This document shows, piece after piece, positions 32,529-44,388 of a stretch of 64,000 nt of DNA (its first letter is position 1; each line of letters starts with the position of its first letter). The stretch is taken from assembly GCA_004369045.1 (NCBI GenBank), contig ML213503.1, positions 2,416,924 through 2,480,923 on the forward strand, in the 5' to 3' direction. The position numbers and the translations under genes are program-made. The notes under the pieces were generated by a model. It did not search any database. It saw only the letters and a program-made list of their open reading frames with translations, and was not told the DNA's origin. Origin of the DNA: Heliocybe sulcata. Taxonomy: Eukaryota > Basidiomycota > Agaricomycetes > Gloeophyllales > Gloeophyllaceae.

Positions 32529-33145
32529 TCAGAAACCTAGGAAGTATATCAGGATGATAAGCTGGTTGGGGAAGGTGCGACAACGTACAGCAATCACAGT
32601 CGAACGGGCATAACGGAGTATCTGCAAAAGAGAGCTATAAGAGCTTGCACAGTGACAGCAGCGACAGCTTCTCTTGCCTCCGCCTTCATGCGAGATCCCA
32701 AGTTCGTCTTCTTTGTAGATAGAAAAGCCTTCCTCGGTTGTCCGACCTACGTTGTTTATTTCGGTTTCGCGTCAGACACAGGCAACATAAGCAACGTACG
32801 AGGTCCAGTGCCTCTTGAGTCTCGAAAATCAGCTTCCTCATCCTTGTCTGCCTTCTTCCCTTTCTTCTTCTTGGACACGTCGGAGGGAGCAACAGCGGAT
32901 GATCTCTCAACCTTGGCGCGCTTTGCTGGCGGTGCTTCCAGCTTGGCCGAGGTATCGACGACAGTCTCGGGTAGACGTCGCTTTGCTGCAGTCTGGACCG
33001 GAGGTTCGTCGGTGTTGGCCTGTCCAGCGTCCTTGTCCTTTGCCTTTTTCTTCTTTTTCTTCTTCTTCTCCTGAACAACAGAGGAGGACGCTATGGGAGG
33101 GTCGGCTTTGCCGGCAAAGATGTCGTCGATCTCAGACTTTGGCAT
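32529..33145 (-). CDS. DUF1764 family small nuclear-type protein
   Basis: The start MPKSEIDDIFAGK is at 33145. A poly-Lys tract (EKKKKKKKKAKDKD) and a second one (SKKKKGKKADKDEE) precede the family core FRDSRGTG. The core continues across introns as RRTTEEGFSIYKEDELGI and GGDTPLCPFDCDCCF, the invariant DUF1764 ending. To reach that ending the second intron must use a GC donor (GGAG then gcaaga, near 32665), and the final exon is only the last bases encoding the terminal CF and stop (about 32529-32536). The exact hallmark ending supports this reading. The function is unknown; basic stretches suggest nucleolar or nuclear location. The start is 286 bp from the divergent SWI1 homologue. Confidence 0.85.
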
Positions 33146-33431
33146 GTGGAGAGGATGTCGACGACGCGAGTTGGAAAATTGCGAGGCGAGTAGTGTCACG
33201 TGGCCATGGGCGCTTCGGTCGGATCGCCTTTGCGAATGGTTGTGCAGACATCGGGGCTCGGAGAATACAACCTCGGTAGAGGAGAAATAGACGCAGACAT
33301 GAGAATAGGACAGAGCGCAGCCATACGAACAAGTTTCCAGAAGTCGAGTAGAAGCGCGCGAAGGGATCGTGAGACTCGATGTGGCACAGAGCAGCTGGCC
33401 CGTTGCAGAAGAGTACATCCAAGCGGTAGCC

Positions 33432-36400
33432 ATGCTGTAAGTTGTTCCTCTTTGCAACGGACATTGTCTGAGTCGTCGCAGCCCGCAGAATGGCCAGCGG
33501 CAGGGATATATGCAGCAGGAGGGCGGGCAGCTGTACAATCTGGATCCGTCGGCTGCCGCCAAGCAGATGGCCGCGCTGAACGCCGCCAATTTGGCCAAGA
33601 TGACGAACCGCTCTGCGCCAGGCGGAACCTCGGTTCCATTTCTCGGAACATCTTCGTTAGGGCCTCTCAGCGGTCACGGCACCTTGCCCAGTCAGGAACT
33701 CCCCTACAACATCCATCCGGCACAGCCCCATACACCCGCCACCGACATGAACCACTCCCAGCCCAACCCCGCACTCGTCCTCCAGCAGACAAAACGCCGC
33801 AACTTTCTCAATTCCCTCGCCCAGGTACACCAGGCGCGCAATGCGCCCTTGCCGCCGAACCTCACAGGTGTACCCTCGGCGACGTACGACCCCACTAGCT
33901 CGCCATGGAAGGCCCTTGATATTTCCCAAACCGACGCGGGCGTTATTCGCGTAGCCGGCAAGGAGGTGGACTTGTTTCGACTATGGACACTAGTCAATGG
34001 CGCAGGGGGAGCACAAAAGGTGCGTCACAGAACTTCTAGCCAACTCTATCTAATTCCCCCGCCAGCTATCCGAACAAAACGGCTGGCCCACCGCCGTCTC
34101 CTACCTGGGCCTGCCTGATCAGGTTCCCTCCCCCACAGGTCCCCAGCACGTCGCACCCATCCTCTCGCAGTACTACAACGCCCTCTTCTCTGCCTTCGAC
34201 GACGTCTACAAGCGCAACGTCCAAGCTCAGCAGCAGCGCGGGTTCATGACCGCCCAAGCGCAGGCTCAAGCCCATGCCCAGAACCAAGGACGCGCTCCTC
34301 CCTCCGGGATGAACAGCCAGCCAGGACCAGTACGGATGTCCCAGCAAGGCATGGGCATGCCCTCCCAGCCTGGCATGTCCGCGCACATGAACGCGATGCC
34401 CTCGGGCTCAGGCATGAATATGGGGATGAACATGATGGGCATGATGGGCCAGCAACCTACCGGCCCCGCAGGTAGCCCGCCGTACCCCTCTGCAAGCGCT
34501 TACCTCGGTGGCCAAGGCATGCCGCACACCCCCCGCCAGCCCTCTCAGCCTCCCCAAAGCGTCACACCAATGCAGCCCCCCGACCCCCGACCCAGCCTCA
34601 GCGCTATGCCCTCCTCAGAGTCTCTAGCGCCCCCCGGCGGCTTCCCTCAGGCACCCAGCACGTTCCCCGCCGTCGACGTCAACTTTCCTTCATCTGACTT
34701 TGACAGTGACGCGGAGACACGTAAAAGGAAGATGCAGGCGGAGGAGATGGACGGGAAGCGTGCGCGGCAGAAAACAGGTGAGCCTTACTTCGCTTCTTCT
34801 CGTGGCTTCTTTGATTCGAATGTTGGGTGACGCAGGGGGTCCGGAAGCTCCTGACTCGCATCCGGTAAGTCTAGCGCTTATATTAGCGAGCGAAGCTCAT
34901 CAGCTCCGCCTTCCGCTCATACAGGCACCCGTAGCATCAACAAGCTCCGGCAACCCCGCAAACATGCCACGGCCGCGTCAGCAGCCCTCGCGGCGGAAAA
35001 TCGAATACGTGCCCTACCGCCGCGAGCTGGACACGCACGGCGGGCGCGATCTGAAGCTCATCGAGGACCAGCTCGCGCTGCGCACCGCGCGCGGGCACGG
35101 GATCCGCGAGATACACGACTGGGGCAACGTCGACATCGAGGCCCTCACGCTGTCCATACGCTCGCGGCTCACCATGGAGCTGTCCTACGCGCTGACGACG
35201 CTGTCGATCTTGAGCATTATGCGCGGGCAATCGGCGTCGGCTGGGTTCCCGATTGCGCAGTGCCCGGATCTCGTTGAGGAGACGCTGGATTTGCTGGAGG
35301 AGATGGCATTTGAGGGTCAGCCGGATGAGGAGGACGAGTCAGTGCCTGGGGAGGAGGTGAGGATTGTGACACACCGGGAGTTGGTGAAGCGTGCGCAGGC
35401 GGATGGGGCGCAGCCGTTTGCGGCGCTGAATCCTGAGCAGGGAGCGAAAGATGATGCCAAGGGCCCAAGACAGAGACCTGGGGATATCATATTGACGATC
35501 GTCAATATATACCGCAACATGTCGCATGCGGCGGATAATATCACGTTCTTGGCGGGCCATAAGAGGATGTTTGGCCTGCTCCTGCGGGTATGCGGCTTGG
35601 CGAAGGGGGAGAAGCGGTTAAGGGCAGCGTCGAAGGCGCTGACGCTCAGCGATCTGGTGACTGTGCGTAGGGACGTGGTGAACATACTCCTTGGGACGGG
35701 TTCGGTCACTGATATTACTGACCCTCCGCCCGCGGAGACGACGAAGGAGGAGCTGCTGAATGCGCGGAGAGTGTACGAGCTGGTGGCATCGTTCGTGGTG
35801 GACCCGACGGAAGCTGTTACGCCGATGGCGTGGGTGCGGCAGGCTGGATTGCCAGTGAGGGGGAGCCCGAAGCCCTCTTCGACTGTCGATCTCGCGCTGG
35901 ACGTGATGACACGGATCTTCGTGCGCGACAGGAACCGCGGCGTCCTTGCCACTGCTGTGCCGCCGCACTGGTTCTGGTGTCTCGTCGAGGCGCTCGTGCA
36001 CCGGTTGCCGGTGACGAACGAGGATTTCCAGCTGTTCAACCGCGACTCGGAGTTCTGGCTGAGCTACGCGGAGAAGACGCTGCTCGCGCTGTACTGTGTC
36101 GCGTTTATGGCGTCCCCGGAGATGAAGCTGCGCGCGAAGACGGACAGACGGCTGGGCTTGACGGGTGTGCTGAGCAGGCTGGTGAAGGTGTTTATGACGT
36201 GGCAGGACCAGAATAGGGTTTGGTTCATGGTGAGCGCGCGGAGGGCAATTGAGACGCTGAAAATTTTGGATGATGGGGAGGATCCGTTCGAGACGGATAG
36301 TACGACAGCGACGCCGGTGTTGGCGTTTGGGATGGGCTTTGCGGAAGGGAGCGAGGCGAGTGCAGAGACGGGGACGGGGCTGCTCGCTGGGCATCGCCAG

Positions 36401-36496
36401 GAGTTCTTGTGGGATGTTATGGGTCAGAAGGAGGTGTTGGGAGATGAGGTGATGTTCCCAGAGCTGGATAGTCTGACGAGGGTGGCCACTGATTGA
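33432..36496 (+). CDS. Swi1-type ARID subunit of SWI/SNF chromatin remodeller
   Basis: I join a 5-nt first exon (ATGCT at 33432) to 33482 through a 45-nt intron, giving MLPQNGQRQGYMQQEGGQ. The ARID domain (about residues 110-220) has RRNFLNSLAQVHQARNAPLP, then VIRVAGKEVDLFRLWTLVNG, GGAQKLSEQNGWPTAVSYLG and ILSQYYNALFSAFDDVYKR. A Met/Gln/Pro/Gly-rich low-complexity region (34290-34700) follows. The long C-terminal half has IEYVPYRRELDTHGGRDL and LTLSIRSRLTMELSYALTTL, an armadillo-like helical region typical of fungal Swi1. Length is about 950 residues. Known role: DNA-binding subunit of SWI/SNF; the low-complexity part resembles the prion-prone region of yeast Swi1. The last 1.5 kb is one exon ending RVATD. 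Confidence 0.9.
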
Positions 36497-36757
36497 AACA
36501 CGACGGCTGTATCTGATCTATGGTGTCTTGGATTATCGTGTATCTGCCTTTACGTTAGGCTGTCTTCCCATTTTTTGTCTGTCTGCAAGCCGCGGTGACG
36601 TGAAGGATGCGCACACAAGTCTCTGGATTTTGCAAGGTTTACCGGTGGCACGCCACAGAAATGATGGGAGTCCATTATATTGCGCCTGACCACGATGTCC
36701 ATGACCCTCTAAACCGCAAGAATATGCAATACAACTTCTAATGCTGACATATCTGCG
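36497..36757. other. Convergent 3' intergenic region
   Basis: These are short 3' flanks of two converging genes. No gene or structured RNA is seen. Confidence 0.55.
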
Positions 36758-38851
36758 CTAGTAAGGGATCTTCCAGCCACCAGTTAATGCCATCACATTA
36801 TGGGGATCGTAAACGGCTTTTATAGCCTGCAATATTGGCAGTTGCTCTCCATATATCTCCTCGATCGGTGTACTGAAGATCGCATAGTTCCCGTAGGCGT
36901 AAGCACCCCCTACGTTCTGTCCCAAATTCTCAGCCTATCGCACGAGGAATATCAGTTGGTATCCTCCGCGAAGAACAAGAAGCGACGTACGGCAGCCTTG
37001 ACAGCCGCAACGCTCTGCTCAGCCGCTGAATAGAAAGCCTGATCGTTAAGAGGCAACAACCAGGCGTAGTCGATGTTCATTGGGAGATACGCTTGCGCGC
37101 GAGAAGGTGGCCAAGCAGCGGTAGCCGTAGAACCGTGCGAGTACAAGGATGGCAGGAAGGGCTCAATATCGTAGGAGACTAGTGTTGCCCCCTGTAGAGC
37201 GAGTTGGGCTCCCCAATACTAATACGTTCAATTCAGATACCACTCCGGGAGTGCATGACTGGATTTACCTCGGTCTGATTCAAGATGGCATTGCACAAGT
37301 CCTCAGTGTAGTCGAGGACCATGAGCGTGTTGAAGATTCCCCTTGTTTCTCATGCGCATCAGCGAGAACTATGCAACAACACAGCAAACTCACCTATTGC
37401 CTGCAGTCTGGTTGGACGGATTCACAAGGAAAAGGTCCAAAAAGCTTCTGGAGCCTACGTTCTGCGATAGGGAAGGAATTGCTAGGAATTCGTCGAAGAT
37501 GCCTTCTGGTTGTGATGGGCCATTATAAAACAGCGTCACAGAGCCGATAACCTGATAGGTTCTGCGTCAGCTTCCTCCAGAGGTGCTGCGCGGATGCGTC
37601 ACTGACTGCGCCTGCGACCGAGTTATATGCTGCCAGTACAGCTGCCTTTGGGTCCCTAACGCTTGCGGTGAAGTTTCCGATCGCGGAACTAACAGCGGGC
37701 ATGCTTGTTCCCAGATATGTTATCATTCCACCCTGTAAACGATAGAGTAGCATTAGCCTCGAACATAGAAGGACCACGGACATTTCTGCTCTTACCCATA
37801 CTTGTCCTTGAGGGAATGTCTGCAGTGTGATACGCGTCACGATACCCTGCACACGAGATTAGAATCCGGTAGAAAAGGAAAATCGCTATTTACGGACAAA
37901 GTTGTTAAAGCCACCCTACATGCCATGCGCTTTATAAGTGGTATGTATATCACGGAAGCGAGCTTTTGCTAACCTTCAGAGCATACATCAAGTCCGGATG
38001 GGATAACTCAGTGACCTCGAGGACAGCGCCAGTAGGTGTCACAAGCTCAAAGCCGGTTACAGTGTCGACAGTGAATCCATATTGATTGCCCAAGAAAGAA
38101 TACCCTAGGAGCGGACCGGAGTCAGCATCACAAGCGGGAAAAGATGCCGTGGACTCACCTCCTCCGAGCGTAAAACCTGCCACACCAATACCCGAGACAC
38201 GTCCGCCAACTACGTTGACGCCCTGGGGAATAAGGACATCGTATACGTCGTCCCAAATTAATCCCGTCCCGACGTCGACGGTATGCGCGCCAGAATTGTA
38301 CGAGATACCACTGAATCGTGTCATGGATATCTGGACGCCAGTGGTCGAGGAAAACGTTGGATTCGACGCGTGTCCGCCGCCTTTGACCTGAAGGACACAG
38401 TTCATCCTGTCTTCCAACAATCAAGCACGATTGACACTCACAGCGAAGGTAGTATTCGTAGAACCAAGAATTTTCAGCTAAGATGACCGACATGACCGCT
38501 CATTAGAGGAGTCCCACCACTGTCACAGTCCACTACTCACAATCGTCGCAACATCCTGTGGAGTCCCTGGTTCAACAGAGCATGTAGATTGCTGTGCACT
38601 CGAAGATGAGAAGTGCGCAATGTCTTGCAGATAATTAATTGAAGCTAGTGTTCTTGGTGAGGACGGTGGCCACATAATGCTTTTATCAAGAACTTACGGA
38701 AATAATAAATACTTGATGCCGATGAGATGTTCGACGCAATCTGGGAGCATGCCGAAAGAATATCCTGAGTGCTGGAGCCAGCGAAGGCAGGGAGGTGAAG
38801 ACCCGGTAAGAGCAATGCTGAGACTGCTAGAACTGCCAGAAGCCTCGCCAT
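36758..38851 (-). CDS. Secreted FAD-linked oxidoreductase (berberine-bridge/GOOX type)
   Basis: The start MARLLAVLAVSALLLPGLHL PAFAG is a signal peptide. The PCMH FAD domain has FAVKGGGHASNPTFSSTTGV, in which the His is the expected covalent FAD site. ISMTRFSGISYNSGAHTVDV and GRVSGIGVAGFTLGGGYSFL follow. The second Cys tether of bicovalent members is not visible in the GGRVSGIGVAG region, so attachment through His alone is inferred. The C-terminal BBE element ends YDPHNVMALTGGWKIPY. About ten introns give roughly 510 residues. Substrates of such enzymes are sugars, oligosaccharides or alcohols; this one is not identified. Confidence 0.85.
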
Positions 38852-40626
38852 CCCGCGCTATGCCAGGATCCAAAGAATGAGAATGTCGTGGCACTCCTTG
38901 CCCTGTTCTTATACAAATAGCAGTACCCGTCTAACTCCCCTGATCAATCATGATTACGTGCATCTTGAGTCGGAGAATCTGCTATATGGCGAAATCGCAC
39001 TTAGGAAGGCAGTTGAGGTATGTTCAGCACCGGTATGCAGGATCATCCGAGTTCGCCATTGGTCCGCGTGTTTAGCACTAGTGTTTAGTTCTGTTTCGAT
39101 CACGTCTACCCTTCCGATAGCATAGGCATAATAATACATCATTTGGTGGAACACTCACATGCAAGACCCGAAGACTTGTTGGAAGGAGTGTCTTTCGGTG
39201 TAATTCAGCCGTGCTGCTTCACAGGTGGAGCTTGGAGAACAATCCTGTAAATGCCCGACTTTGTCAGATCTGCGGTTTAACTGATACACAGCCAAATAAC
39301 CTACGGATTGTCCACTGCCGTGTTGCAAGGGCCGCATGAACCGCTTGTGGTAAACCGGCATTTTCTGAGAGAATGCACCTCAAACAGTCTATAAGTAGAC
39401 ATCCGTCATTTAGTCATGTTCGAGTTTATCTCTCTTACCCGAGCAAAACCTACTCGGATTTTGACTCAATAGATCCCGACAGTCTTGAAACATCAGTCAA
39501 TTTCAACAAGCTTCCTGACGAACTCGCCTGAATGGCTCACACTGATATGGACATTCACATCCACCAATATTTTTGACGGAGTGAAGTAGCCCATCTTGCG
39601 CCACATTATGCAGGCGTACAGGGTCACCCACGCCACCGGTATTCATACAGGACCGTATTCATTAGCGCATCCGACTTGCCTGATGTACGTTATCTTGCCC
39701 AGCGCACATAAAAGACAGCCACAAGCATCAGCTCCGAAGAGAACTGACATCATAGTCTAAAGGCGGAACAGATATCAGTACTCGCAGGACCAGTTCTTCG
39801 AGCCGGCGACCATACGGGAAATAACCATAGCCGGCGCTTCTTGTAGTGTATAGCATAGATGACATGAGAAACACCATACTTGTTATGCTAGGCTTCATCG
39901 CCTGAAAGCCACCCATAAGGCAGACGCTATCGAAATGCAGCCGGAACACCTAAGGGCTCAACAGGTAAACTGCGCCTCTTCAATACATTTAACGACACTA
40001 ACCATAACTTTGTCACTAACCGCCGAGAGAGTTTAGTTTCCTGACAGTCTTAGACAACACAAGCAATTGTCAGAGGGGCAAGCACTCGAGATATGAGTAG
40101 CACTGTCTTTCCGCCAAGCATAACGGTCATGAGCACATGTCGATGTTGTGTTTCGCAGAGGCAACGGGTCCTATAGTATGATCATCTGTCCGAGAGCAAC
40201 GTAGTGAGATGATTTCAAGGTTGGGACGTTCGTACCGAAGTGTGCATCAGGAACTTGACTCCCTGGGTGAGCCATCGAGAAAATACCGCGCTAAACGCAT
40301 GAGAGCATGTGCAGATGCCAGTTGAACGCCAGCGCGCAATATTTAGTGCTCACGGCAAGCATAAAAAAGCATAACTTTGATCCAAACGGGAGCCGGCGGT
40401 AAGAACATCGTCCTTCGAGCATAGCAGAATAAAGACGTTAAATTGAAGTCATTTGAAATTTCATGTTTGTATGAGATGAGAGTATCCGAGCCCGGGTGCA
40501 GTCCTCAGATCATCAGACGTTTTCAGATATTCAAGAAATCCATGATGCATTCCAGATGGTCCATGGTGCGCAAAAGAGCAAAGCAAGGGTGCGAGACTAG
40601 AGCAATAGAACGACAATATGACAACG
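38852..40626. other. 1.8-kb stretch without a recognisable gene
   Basis: All open frames here are under 85 residues and broken. On the minus strand, short hydrophobic pieces occur (for example LGGKTVLLISRVLAPLTIAC near 40070-40130, and a hydrophobic frame at 39728-39949) that might be remains of a membrane protein, but frames shift and no family is clear. I call no gene. Confidence 0.4.
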
Positions 40627-41972
40627 TCAAACCTGCACATTTTGGCTATACGGAAGTCAGCGCTCATAACTGGTGAGGAGGAGCGAGAACGTACGCGAAT
40701 TGGCCGATGACATTGCCCTGGCTCGAGTATTCGCACACATAATATTTCGCTTTCTACTCGGACCCTCAGACCATGATACTGGGAACGGGAATACAGGAGG
40801 ACTGACCCCAAAGCTGGCAGCAAATATACCGTCGCACAGCTGCAGCGCGCATCCCACTTGACTGCTTCCCTTCCAGACTACCTGCGTGAAGTGAGAAGCC
40901 TGAGGGTTGTTGGGATCATACTCCGCTATCGAGAGGTAGCAGTTAGTTCAAGCATCTAATGATCTCCGCCTGTACTCACAAACTTCATCCGTCCACGACT
41001 TCACCGCAGCGGCAATATCATACGAATCGCCCGTTCCAGCAGCCAAGTTCTCTCCGAAAGGACCCAAGGATCCGCCAGAGTGCTGGAATTTGCATCCATT
41101 GGCCCATTGCTGGGCTTTACCGGCCAGGTTGTCACTCCAGCTCAAAGCGGAGGCGCCGTGCTGCGCGCGGACAGAATTATGCGCGGACAGGTATTGATCG
41201 ATGTCGCCGCCGGACGTGGAACCAGAACCAGAGCCGGGTCCCTGACTGCTAGAGGGAGATGGGGACGGCGCCGCTTGGGATGAAGAGGATGACGAAGCGC
41301 TGGGCTTAGGCGCGGGAGGCTGAGATGACGAGCTAGGCGCAGGTGGAGGAGTGGACGATGATGATGATGTTGGTGCTGGCGGGGCGGTGGAAGTGGGCGG
41401 GAACGAGAAGCTTGAAGTGGCTATAGCTTCATTGATAAGACTAAACGAGGAACTTGTTGGCGTAGAGGAGGAAGTCGGCGACGAAGAGCTCGATGTAGTC
41501 CTAACGGACGTGGTGGTGTTTGAGAACGTCGTAGAGTTCGTAATCACGCTCGAAGACGCGGACGAAGAGGCGGGAGCAGTTAGAGTAGTCCGCACTGAGG
41601 TGGTAGTTGGAGCTTCGGTGTACTTTGACTGAACTGCTACGATCGTCTGTGTGGCGGACGAAGAGGGGGTACTTTGGGCTCTAGTACCCCGAATTATGAG
41701 AGTTACATCAAGTACAGAGAATAGTATGCGTACGTTGTCGAGATTCCACAGGCTTTAGATAATATCGCATTCATATCCTCGAATGAGGCCTTCATGACCC
41801 CTCCCCACGGGTCCTGCTGCATGACCATCCCAGGCCAACCCCACATCTGCCCGCATTTCTGAATACAATCCTCTGCCTGATAGTTTCTTCGGGCGCATGC
41901 TGGACCAGCCAAGCTGCTTTCGAGCAGGGACAGGAGAATGGCGAGCGAAAGAAAAGGGGCAAGGCGCGTCAT
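40627..41972 (-). CDS. Secreted CAP/PR-1 (SCP/TAPS) domain protein
   Basis: The start MTRLAPFLSLAILLSLLESS LAG is a signal peptide. A short Cys-containing module follows (CARRNYQAEDCIQKCGQMWG then WPGMVMQQDPWGG), then a Ser/Thr/Pro-rich linker of about 100 residues. The CAP domain reads IDQYLSAHNSVRAQHGASAL, WANGCKFQHSGG and FGENLAAGTG, where the His and Glu are CAP cavity residues. HFTQVVWKGSSQVGC and KYYVCEYSSQGNVIGQFAQN follow, and the protein ends QNVQV after a small last exon (stop at 40627). Length is about 375 residues. Yeast Pry relatives bind sterols and lipids outside the cell; the role here is inferred only. Confidence 0.88.
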
Positions 41973-42251
41973 ATCGGGAGAAGTTCGGCGAGGTCAACAC
42001 AGCATAAAAGAATGGGATTAGAAAAGAAAGGACGGTTGCCAAAGACCGTTGCAGGAAGAGAGAAGAGAAAGCAAGGCGAATGAATATGAATGCGGGAGGA
42101 CCGGACGCGCTCCCGCACTTATACATACCAGCTGTTTCTGATCGGGCGTGATGCATTGATGCGCCGCGCTATGCAACTTGGTCGTCGCTAGGGCAATGCT
42201 AGCTTTCTATAGCCTCCACTGATTCTCGGATGGTAGAGACTCGACCTCGCC

Positions 42252-42969
42252 ATGGATTCCGGCAACGAACAGGGACAGGACCGCATGCTCGTGAGACACG
42301 GTGAAAGCGGTGGAAGAGAAATATCCTGTGGCGACGCTTCCGTCCGGACCTTCATGGATGGCTTCGACATCCCCTCCGTTTTATATCCTGGTGTCTCAAT
42401 CGACACTCACAAATGATACGCATGCCAACTTGTCCAGCGCTCTCAATCATCCAGTGATCCAGTATCAATATGCGGACGATTCGCCTTTATCACTTCTACC
42501 TGAGACTGAGGGCGAACATGTTCTAGTTCTGGATTGGGATCCTCTTGCTATTGGAGTGGCACCAACTGGAAGAAGTCTATCACAGCACTTAACTGTAACT
42601 GGTGTTAAAGTTACTGACGCTCCCGGTGCGGGCGCGGCGGACGAGGAGGACAAGAAGAACGATAGGATGTACATCCTGGAGACTACTGTGGAACCTGCGC
42701 CAAGGTTCGTCACATTTATGCCTTGCTCGATCTATTCTTACACGTCATAACAGTGCCCAGAACGGCTTGGGAGGAGACGAGAAGGACGCTCTCTCCGTGC
42801 TTACGAAGTTTAAGGAAATGTGCGTACTCGTGCACGCGAGAGCCACCTGGACTTTGACATTAACAACCCCGGCAATAGGAACACCGCTTTGCATCGAGCA
42901 CTTGACTATCCGGACTTCTCTGCCCTCAGGACACCGCAACCGCCGGCAGCTATACTGAAGCACCGGTGA
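42252..42969 (+). CDS. Conserved basidiomycete hypothetical protein
   Basis: The start MDSGNEQGQDRM is at 42252. Joining through an intron of about 64 nt (donor near 42388) gives IPSVLYPVIQYQYADDSPLS. Then come HVLVLDWDPLAIGVAPTGRS LSQHLTVTGVKVTDAPGA and RMYILETTVEPAPSAQNGLG. The last exons give FKEMNTALHRALDYPDFSAL and the end AAILKHR. Total is about 180 residues. The ADDSPLSLLP and VTGVKVTDAPGA strings recur, as far as I recall, in many Agaricomycete hypothetical proteins. No function is known to me. It is divergent from the CAP gene. Confidence 0.7.
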
Positions 42970-43170
42970 AGGTTGGACGTACGCCTCAAGCGATTATGCT
43001 AGCGTCCCACTAGCTCTCATGGTTCTAGCTTGCTTCATGCAGACGTGGTATCCAACATGTATATCCACCGCTTTCATCTATAACGAGACCCATAGGAGAT
43101 TCTCAGCTGATTGCTTGGAGAACATTACATGCAGGATCTGCAGAGATCCCGCCAGGGCTGCCTCATCGTG

Positions 43171-44200
43171 TCATCGTCTCTTTCCCTTGCCTTTACTCTT
43201 TGTCGGCGTCTGATTAGAATGAGATGTCGAGACTCCAGTGCTCCGGGGTTTCTCGTCGTTCCCCATAAGAGCCGAGAGGCTACGGGACAACGGGAATCAA
43301 CAGTCCGGCGGTGGCCGTAAGACAACGATTGCACTCACCCTCCCTTGAAATCCCCGTTCTGGATAGAGTTCTGGAGTCCAGACACCTTAGCTTGTCGTTC
43401 TTTGAACTCCTCGAGAGCATCGGGGTCCAAACTCTTCTGCTCGCATACGGCCAATGAGTAAACGGCCTTAGCGAAGAGTAGGTACTCGTACCAGGAGATA
43501 CGGCGCTCCTAAGACCATAACACCAGCGGCCACCATCATAATCATCATAGGATTCTGGAACATAGCCAGGAGATTGAACGACTGCCTGGGCACGAAGTAG
43601 TTGTTCTTCTGCCGCGCGGAGAGGAGGACAGGGTATGGCAGCATGACTTGTGAAGGAGGTGATAGAGGAGTCCCAGGAACGTACGGTCGTACTTCAGGCA
43701 GTGGGTCGGAGTCGCTGACGTCTATCCGGAGCTGACATCGCGTTGGTTAAGGAGACGGGGGTAGTATGGCCAAAGCGTGGCGTACCTTGTCAAATGTATG
43801 GTTATGAGCTAGGACAGAGAGGATGTATGTTCCTGGATGGACGTCATATCTTTGGGCTGCAGATGAGAAAGTCGTGGATTCGAGAGTATATTGCATTAAC
43901 TCACATAGTGAAGGTGCCGTCCCATTTGACGCCACCCTGCAGTTTCCCTTGATACAGAATAACTTTTGCAGAACCTAGCTCTTGGCTCCCTTGTCCATGT
44001 CAACGGTATGAATAGAGCAATTGAACTAGGTGAAGGCACGCTCACCTCTGCAAACCTCATTCCACAATACCCTTCCATGGAGATCCAGCGCAAAGACTGA
44101 GCATGATAGACTTGACACGCCGTATCAGGAATTGATGCAAGCCTTACAGCTCAGTTATAACTCACCTCAGCAGAGAAAGCGTCCAAAACCAGGATCTCAT
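43171..44200 (-). CDS. EMC7: EMC7, ER membrane protein complex subunit 7
   Basis: The start MRSWFWTLSLL joined to SLSCSVFALDLHGRVLWNEV gives a signal peptide followed by the beta-sandwich lumenal domain. RYDVHPGTYILSVLAHNHTF DKVR is the family's diagnostic strand pair. After PLSPPSQVMLPYPVLLSARQ comes KNNYFVPRQSFNLLAMFQNP and a membrane helix (MMIMMVAAGVMVLGAPYLL). The cytosolic tail reads KSLDPDALEEFKERQAKVSG and ends KSKGKGKRR. Length is about 245 residues, normal for fungi. The complex inserts tail-anchored and polytopic proteins into the ER membrane. About five introns are present. It shares a 188-bp promoter with UTP23. Confidence 0.9.
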
Positions 44201-44388
44201 AGCAAGCGGGTATACGTGTAGTATGGCCACTGTGGCGGAGCAAGTTAGCGAGTTAACAAATCAGCGCGTGCGTGGCTGTGCTCGAAGTTCTTCCTCTTGA
44301 CAAGTTTCGCAATCTTGCGCGAAATCTCGTTCGAGTGTTCTACTGAGCTCTACCATCTGCGAAACCCTTCTTCGCTTGATTATTCACC

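Noticed and set aside
32756-33598. N-terminal extension of the DUF1764 protein to 33598
   Set aside because: The extension is out of character with the family and lies antisense to the Swi1 first exons; the start at 33145 gives the usual family N-terminus.
34700-36496. Long frame starting inside the low-complexity part of the Swi1 gene as an independent protein
   Set aside because: It is the last large exon of Swi1 with intron read-through at its beginning; ARID and C-terminal half belong to one gene.
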